From contig CAJNDS010002301.1 in assembly GCA_905221605.1 (NCBI GenBank), forward strand, positions 2,168,192-2,195,691: 27,500 nucleotides of DNA, in the 5' to 3' direction. The translations under genes and the position numbers were made by a program. Below, piece after piece: positions 23,775 through 27,500 of the stretch (position 1 is its first letter; every line of letters starts with the position of its first letter). Under the pieces are notes generated by a model. It did not search any database. It worked only from the letters and a program-made list of their open reading frames with translations, and was not told the DNA's origin. The DNA comes from Symbiodinium natans (taxonomy: Eukaryota; Sar; Dinophyceae; Suessiales; Symbiodiniaceae).

Positions 23775-23826
23775 ACTCGAACCCTAAACCCTAAACTGTA
23801 AACCCTAAACCCTAAACCCTAAACCC
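23775..23826. repeat. CCCTAAA array
   Basis: Seven units, one CTGTAAA. The phrase CATTGTGGTACC (23826) resembles CATCGTGGTACC (23759), so the array lies between near-copies of a short motif. Confidence 0.93.
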
Positions 23827-23837
23827 ATTGTGGTACC

Positions 23838-23860
23838 AGTAGCTCTTAAGCATACTCGGT
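23838..23860 (-). mobile_element. Possible solitary IR-4 terminus
   Basis: Reverse complement contains TGCTTAAGAGC, as in the right arm of the IR-4 copy at 4173-4241. Only about 11 bp match firmly. Confidence 0.25.
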
Positions 23861-24000
23861 AAAACCAAGCCCCGTAGGCCGCCACCGCTCGGTTTCTACG
23901 GTATTGGGGTTTAGGGTTTGGTGTGTCGGGTTTGGGGTTCATGGTTATAGGGTTGAGGGTTTAGAATCTAGGGTTTAGGGTTTAGGGTTTAGGGTTTAGG

Positions 24001-24084
24001 GTTCTTGTTCCGGCCAAGGCTTTGGGCGATTCTTGCTTGGTGCTTATTGTTGAAACAGGCGGATGCGGGATCAGCGACCTTTAG
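24001..24084 (+). CDS. Exon-like fragment, unknown protein
   Basis: Directly behind a TTTAGGG array (23966-24000) the frame reads VLVPAKALGDSCLVLIVETG, then GCGISDL, then TAG at 24082. Composition is that of a beta-strand-containing globular protein. Family unknown. Confidence 0.35.
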   Translation, partial: VLVPAKALGDSCLVLIVETGGCGISDL

Positions 24085-24087
24085 GTT

Positions 24088-24143
24088 CAGGGTTTAGGGT
24101 TTACCCTAAACCCTGAGCCCTAAACCCTGAACCCTAGAACCCT
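24088..24143. repeat. Head-to-head telomere-like junction
   Basis: CAGGGTTTAGGG (24088-24099), TTTA loop, CCCTAAACCCTG (24104-24115): a perfect 12-bp inverted repeat in which G-strand units meet C-strand units, followed by more CCCTAAA/CCCTGAA. Confidence 0.9.
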
Positions 24144-24366
24144 GCACGCGCGGCAGCTGGTTAGGGACACCTGAAACCCTAAAACCCCCAACAGCCTTAA
24201 GCCCTCAGGGCATCATATCGGGGCCTGTTTAGGCATTTTGGGGAGATCACTATATGTAGATACAGATACATATATATATATATACATGCATATCATACAG
24301 AGGTACATATATAGCGGGTTCCTCAACCCTAAGCCCTAAACAGCCCGAAGCAAGCAGATAGTTCGG
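24144..24366. other. Unique DNA with AT microsatellite
   Basis: A TA/TACA-rich stretch lies at 24254-24312. No supported gene. Confidence 0.5.
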
Positions 24367-24510
24367 ATGTTCTTGGTTTCCCGCAGTCGTCCTGCACCAC
24401 CTCGTGAGTGTCAGAAAAGAGGGACTCGGCGTACCCTTTGCCACGAGCGAAAGGAGCGAGAAGGGAAGGAGCTGAGATTTGCTGCAGGGCTTCGGCACCC
24501 TTCCACCTAA
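24367..24510 (+). CDS. 47-codon ORF, basic, unknown
   Basis: ATG at 24367 to TAA at 24508, reading MFLVSRSRPAPPRECQKRGT, then RRTLCHERKEREGKELRFAA. TTTCCCGCAG at 24377-24386 could be an acceptor. A longer minus frame (24250-24621) covers it but contains microsatellite and inverted-repeat DNA. Confidence 0.3.
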   Translation: MFLVSRSRPAPPRECQKRGTRRTLCHERKEREGKELRFAAGLRHPST

Positions 24511-24531
24511 GCCCTCAACTCTACTCTGACT

Positions 24532-24618
24532 AGGGGATCCGAAGTAGAACCTGGGTCCCCTGGTATATAACCCTTCTATATCACTATACAGAATAGGGGC
24601 CCATACTTCGGATCCCCT
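24532..24618. repeat. 87-bp inverted repeat, 15-bp perfect arms
   Basis: AGGGGATCCGAAGTA (24532-24546) and its exact reverse complement (24604-24618). Just inside, CTGGGTCCCC and GGGGCCC add partial pairing. It could be another small IR element with a single copy here. Confidence 0.7.
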
Positions 24619-24707
24619 CAAATTCCTTTAAAGCAAGGGTATAAGGGACCATAACTAAGGGCCCATGGTTCCAACCTTCGCCTGACACCTTACTAGATCA
24701 GTGTTAG

Positions 24708-24763
24708 GGATCCTTTTTGCTTTTTGGGTTATGGGCTTTCTTATATATGAACAAAAAGGATCC
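24708..24763. repeat. 56-bp inverted repeat, 12-bp perfect arms
   Basis: GGATCCTTTTTG (24708-24719) and CAAAAAGGATCC (24752-24763). The loop is AT-rich and holds no frame. Confidence 0.75.
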
Positions 24764-24852
24764 TTTTTTCTTCCTAGGGGAACAGGGATTAAGCTGAAGA
24801 CAGAATCAGAACCCGACACCCCAGAACCCTCGGCGTTGGGAGCTCATATCTT

Positions 24853-24949
24853 GTGATGTTCCCCCTATACTAACAGTCCTTGGTAGGGACCAGAGTACCT
24901 CTTATTATCATCCCCATTAAGGACTGTTAGTATAAGGGGGAACATCCCA
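24853..24949. mobile_element. IR-2 element, compact copy (97 bp)
   Basis: The left arm (GTGATGTTCCCCCTATACTA then ACAGTCCTT) pairs with the right arm ending ACATCCCA over about 30 bp with three or four differences. It lacks the internal duplication of 16075-16228. Confidence 0.75.
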
Positions 24950-24956
24950 GCTCATA

Positions 24957-25085
24957 CCCTAAACCCTAAACCCTAAACCCTAAACCCTAAACCCCTAAAC
25001 CCCTAAACCCCTAAACCCCTAAACCCCTAAACCCCTAAACCCCTAAACCCCTAAACCCCTAAACCCCTAAACCCTAAACCCTAAA
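24957..25085. repeat. CCCTAAA - CCCCTAAA - CCCTAAA block array
   Basis: Four to five heptamers, then about ten uninterrupted CCCCTAAA octamers (24990-25072), then heptamers again. The variant block sits inside canonical repeats. Confidence 0.97.
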
Positions 25086-25228
25086 GCCAAAGCCTAGAAC
25101 CCAGGAGCCCCTAGTTACCCTGAAACCCTGAAATCCCTGAATACAAAAAGTTTTGAGTCCCTACCACCCTTTCGGCTCCCAGGCCTTGGGGGTGAGGCAA
25201 TCTGGGATACCCTGATGTACCCCCACCC

Positions 25229-25229
<1 letters not shown>

Positions 25230-25259
<30 letters not shown>
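25230..25259. repeat. C21-A9 homopolymer pair
   Basis: Twenty-one C followed directly by nine A. Confidence 0.95.
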
Positions 25260-25275
25260 CAAAAAAGAAAACAAA

Positions 25276-25321
25276 GTTTAGGGTTTAGGGTTTGGGGTTT
25301 AGGGTTTAGGGTTTAGGGTGT
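25276..25321. repeat. TTTAGGG array
   Basis: About six units, one TTTGGGG. The unique DNA that follows (25322-25525) shows no supported gene. Confidence 0.93.
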
Positions 25322-25525
25322 AGGCCACAAATTAACACCAACAACAAGAAGTACGATGATCCTCAGTTCTAGGAAGTAAACCAGAATCCCGAAAAAAGAA
25401 TCCTCATGACAAGGGGCCCCGATAAGGTACCCCCGAAGATCGGATCCCGACCCGGATCGAGCTCTGGCTCAATAAGCCAAACAACTCCAAGTCCTTCTAG
25501 GTTTTGCGGGAGCCAAGCTTTGGAG

Positions 25526-25597
25526 TTTAGGGTTTAGGGTTTAGGGTTTGGGGTTTGGGGTTTGGGGTTTGGGGTTTGGGGTTTGGGGTTTGGGGTT
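25526..25597. repeat. TTTAGGG then TTTGGGG array
   Basis: Three TTTAGGG units switch to about eight perfect TTTGGGG units (25546-25597). Confidence 0.97.
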
Positions 25598-25679
25598 CAT
25601 TGTCTAGGTAAGGCCTTGGGTGTGTTGCACCCTGGGTGTGGTGGTAACCCCCTGTAGAAGGACTTCCTAGACTGGACCA

Positions 25680-25712
25680 CCCTAAACCCTAAACCCTAAA
25701 CCCTAAACCCTA
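25680..25712. repeat. CCCTAAA array
   Basis: Four to five perfect units. Confidence 0.95.
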
Positions 25713-25948
25713 GATATGTTCCCTGGTTGGATTGAAGGGGATCTTGTCTAGTAACATATTGTCAGCTGGATTTTGAGGGCTCTTTCCCCAAGGAGGGGCC
25801 CTAAATACTCCCTTCAAGGTACACATGATGGTCCCTTTGTAACCCTGTAAAGGAATACATATGGGGGAACCATCCTAAGCTATATTCCCTAAACTCAATA
25901 CTTCCCGACGAAGTCATTCGGGGTTTTACAGCCTCAGGTTTTGAAGGC
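25713..25948. other. Unique DNA with weak inverted repeat
   Basis: GATGGTCCC (25827) and GGGAACCATC (25865) form an imperfect stem. No gene is seen. Confidence 0.4.
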
Positions 25949-26047
25949 TTGGGGTTGAGATTCTACAGTTTCGAGCCTCAGGGTTTAGGCGGGGTTTGGA
26001 ACCCAGGGTTTAGGGAACAAGGCGGGTTTGATTGTCAACGAAGCGCC

Positions 26048-26131
26048 ATGGCGTATCCGCTCCTGATTGCGCCTGCTCCGCCACCCGTCCCCAATGCAGA
26101 GGAGCCGATGCGGGGGGGATTTAGGGTTTAG
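26048..26131 (+). CDS. Candidate first exon with good ATG context
   Basis: GCGCCATGG surrounds the ATG at 26048, a textbook eukaryotic initiation context. The frame reads MAYPLLIAPAPPPVPNAEEP, Met, then turns into telomere-like codons and stops. An open frame extends upstream to 25949 but is made largely of GGGTTTAGG-derived codons. Family unknown. Confidence 0.35.
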   Translation: MAYPLLIAPAPPPVPNAEEPMRGGFRV

Positions 26132-26203
26132 TTTAGGGTTTATGGGCTGAGGGCTTGGGGCTCTGGGCTTAGGGTTTCGGATTTATCCCCAATTTGAGGT
26201 TTC

Positions 26204-26282
26204 CCTAAACCCTAAACCCTAAACCCTAAACCCTAAACCCTAAACCCTAAACCCTAAACCCTAAACCCTAAACCCTAAACCC
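26204..26282. repeat. Perfect CCCTAAA array, about 11 units
   Basis: Uninterrupted. Confidence 0.98.
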
Positions 26283-26311
26283 AATTCCCCAATTCCATGC
26301 GAAGCCGTAAG

Positions 26312-26475
26312 CTTGGCAGCCCAGTGGTACCCTTTATCCTTTTTTGCTCTGGGTTCCCTTATAAAGTAGCCCTAAACCCTAAACCCTAAACCCTAAACCC
26401 TAAACCCTAAACCCTAAACCCTAAACCCTAAACCCTAAGCCCTTATTATAATATGGTTACTGGGCTACCAAGTAA
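26312..26475. repeat. CCCTAAA array enclosed by an inverted repeat
   Basis: CTTGGCAGCCCAGT (26312-26325) is matched, 13 of 14, by the reverse complement of ACTGGGCTACCAAG (26458-26471). Further inside GGGTTCCCTTAT faces CTTATTATAA. The middle (26370-26438) is about nine CCCTAAA units and one CCCTAAG. Confidence 0.7.
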
Positions 26476-26495
26476 GGGAACCGTGCGCGCGCCAG

Positions 26496-26546
26496 GAGTT
26501 GGAGCTGCGCTGCCTGCAGCTCGCTGCTTGCCTGAAGGAGCTTTAA
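26496..26546 (+). CDS. Coiled-coil terminal exon-like fragment
   Basis: After GCGCCAG the frame reads ELELRCLQLAACLKEL and stops (TAA 26544). Leu spacing fits a short amphipathic helix. The acceptor and first bases resemble those at 14734 and 16453; it could be the last exon of the same kind of gene. Confidence 0.4.
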   Translation, partial: ELELRCLQLAACLKEL

Positions 26547-26579
26547 GGCTTGCAGGGCGATCCGAATCTGGGGAAGATT

Positions 26580-26722
26580 GGGGTTTAGGGTTTAGGGTTT
26601 AGGGTTTGGGGTTTGGGGTTTAGGGTTTCGGGTTTAGGGTTTAGGGTTTAGGGTTTAGGGTTTAGGGTTTAGGGTTCAGGGTTCAGGGTTCAGGGTTTAG
26701 GATTTAGGGTTTAGGGTTTAGG
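26580..26722. repeat. TTTAGGG array with TTCAGGG block
   Basis: About 20 units. Three TTCAGGG variants are adjacent (26674-26696) and two TTTGGGG are adjacent. Confidence 0.97.
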
Positions 26723-26744
26723 ACCTCTTTTTGGGAGGGTCCTT

Positions 26745-26927
26745 CTATAACCCTACTACAATAGCTCGGATTTGGAGGCTGACTTCAATTGGCTGAGGGC
26801 ATGTAGGGTGCTGTAAGTCGTGGCATATGTACTTTGATTGGGGCTTTAATGGGCTAGCGGCTAGAGCTACCGAGAAACCAACTTCTTCAAAATTCGGTTG
26901 CCCATGAGCTGTCAAGCATGTACCCAA
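26745..26927 (-). CDS. 60-codon minus-strand ORF, uncertain
   Basis: ATG at 26927 to stop at 26745, with QPNFEEVGFSVALAASPLKP and LQHPTCPQPIEVSLQIRAIV. It is free of telomere-like codons. No family is recognised. Confidence 0.25.
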   Translation of the reverse strand: MGTCLTAHGQPNFEEVGFSVALAASPLKPQSKYICHDLQHPTCPQPIEVSLQIRAIVVGL

Positions 26928-27066
26928 AAACGGTAGAAGTCGTTCCCCCCCAGAGTGGCGCGGGGGTCCATTGAAGGGGTTTATGGTAAGCCTAAACCCT
27001 CCACCCTAAACCCTGAACTACCACCATACGGTTTCCAGGCTCGAGAGGCAACGTAGGTAGACTTTC

Positions 27067-27189
27067 TGCAGCGAGCCCCAAGACCCTGAAGCAAGCGATT
27101 CCCAGGAAAGTGTTCTGGCGGAGGCTGCTGGAGCGGACAGCTTTGAGGAGTGGTTGAGGGTTTGGGGAACACACCTCTGTGGTGCTTGA
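27067..27189 (+). CDS. Exon-like acidic fragment after TTTCTGCAG
   Basis: ACTTTCTGCAG precedes a frame reading SEPQDPEASDSQESVLAEAA, then GADSFEEWLR, then TGA at 27187. A pyrimidine tract and CAG give reasonable acceptor context. Two minus frames are also open here. Confidence 0.35.
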   Translation, partial: CSEPQDPEASDSQESVLAEAAGADSFEEWLRVWGTHLCGA

Positions 27190-27367
27190 CTGTAACTTTA
27201 GATCCTTAGCCTTTTTGGGTTTATTGGGTTTCTTAACAAGGCAGCAAAAAAATCAATTTATAGTTACCCTGCTAAGTGCAGCCAAGACACTGAAGCCATG
27301 CCAAGGTACCCCCCACTTGCAAAGGCTCCTGAATCAACCTTTGGGGTACGTGAGTGCGGTCCATTGA
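27179..27367 (+). other. 62-codon open frame, uncertain
   Basis: Contains QFIVTLLSAAKTLKPCQGTP and LQRLLNQPLGYVSAVH. Its 5' part is repeat-like. No family is recognised. Confidence 0.2.
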
Positions 27368-27390
27368 AGCCCGCCTGCTCCTCTTCAAGC

Positions 27391-27500
27391 GGTTAGGGTT
27401 TAGGGTTTAGGATTCAGGATTCCTAAACCCTAAACCCTAAACCCTAAACCCTAAAACCTAAACCCTAAACCCTAAACCCAACAAAATGACCCTAAACCCT
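27391..27500. repeat. Telomere-like head-to-head block at window end
   Basis: Three TTTAGGG units, a GATTCAGGATTC spacer, then about ten CCCTAAA units with one CCTAAAA slip and a short unique break at 27479-27489. The array continues out of the window. Confidence 0.93.

Noticed and set aside
24250-24621. 123-codon minus frame
   Set aside because: Built from an AT microsatellite, an inverted repeat and degenerate telomere-like DNA.
24841-24956. 8-bp target duplication AGCTCATA around the IR-2 copy
   Set aside because: The left copy is separated from the element end by several extra bases, so it does not abut symmetrically; may be coincidence.

Overview
This window looks like nuclear DNA of a dinoflagellate, most likely a Symbiodiniaceae or Polarella type. 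Three things suggest this. Plant/alveolate-type telomere heptamers (TTTAGGG on one strand, CCCTAAA on the other) occur across the whole window. There is a cluster of RCC1-like repeats of the CAVRADGRLVCFG kind that is common in dinoflagellate gene models. There is also a decayed retroelement-type integrase, and no bacterial-style gene packing. The assignment is inference; no rRNA, spliced-leader or organellar marker is present to fix it.

Layout. Roughly sixty blocks of telomere-like repeat, from 2 to about 50 units, are spread from base 1 to 27500 in both orientations, so this is interstitial telomeric DNA rather than one chromosome end. Some blocks are perfect heptamers (3753-3880, 4592-4700, 12256-12344, 23040-23104, 26204-26282). 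Others are homogeneous arrays of a variant unit: TTTTAGGG (9666-10034), CCCTATAAA (11902-12037), CCCCTAAA (6362-6510 and 24990-25072), TTTGGGG (25546-25597). Between the arrays lie 50-300 bp islands. Many hold a short open frame with protein-like composition, often starting just after a pyrimidine-rich tract plus CAG or ending at a GT. They resemble single exons or exon fragments, mostly on the + strand. The best set (13660-13746, 14554-14641, 14734-14783, 16453-16502, 26496-26546) would encode charged, Leu/Gln/Glu-rich coiled-coil segments and might be exons of one gene with telomere-like DNA in its introns. Other islands show frameshifts or in-frame stops and look like relics.

Mobile DNA. 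Four families of short inverted-repeat elements and one dispersed repeat can be recognised by comparing the window with itself. IR-1 is 125 bp with TA at its ends (4291-4415, 8770-8894). IR-2 has GGGATGTTCCC-type ends (6052-6118, 16075-16228, 24853-24949). IR-3 has CCCTACTTGGAGGTTCA-type ends (6130-6203, 17674-17853, 20867-20968, 21411-21541). IR-4 has CTACTATTTGCTTAAGAACC-type ends (4173-4241, 16287-16440, plus loose ends). R-5 is at 6858-6932, 21022-21097 and as a tandem at 22111-22253. One IR-1 copy sits inside the integrase relic at 8445-9094, a clear nested insertion.

No complete, confidently functional gene is visible. The two recognisable protein families, the RCC1-like repeats (7803-8185) and the integrase (8445-9094), are both broken. 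All exon calls come from reading frames and base context alone. Short frames of 25-60 codons can arise by chance and several islands are open on both strands, so their confidences are kept low.
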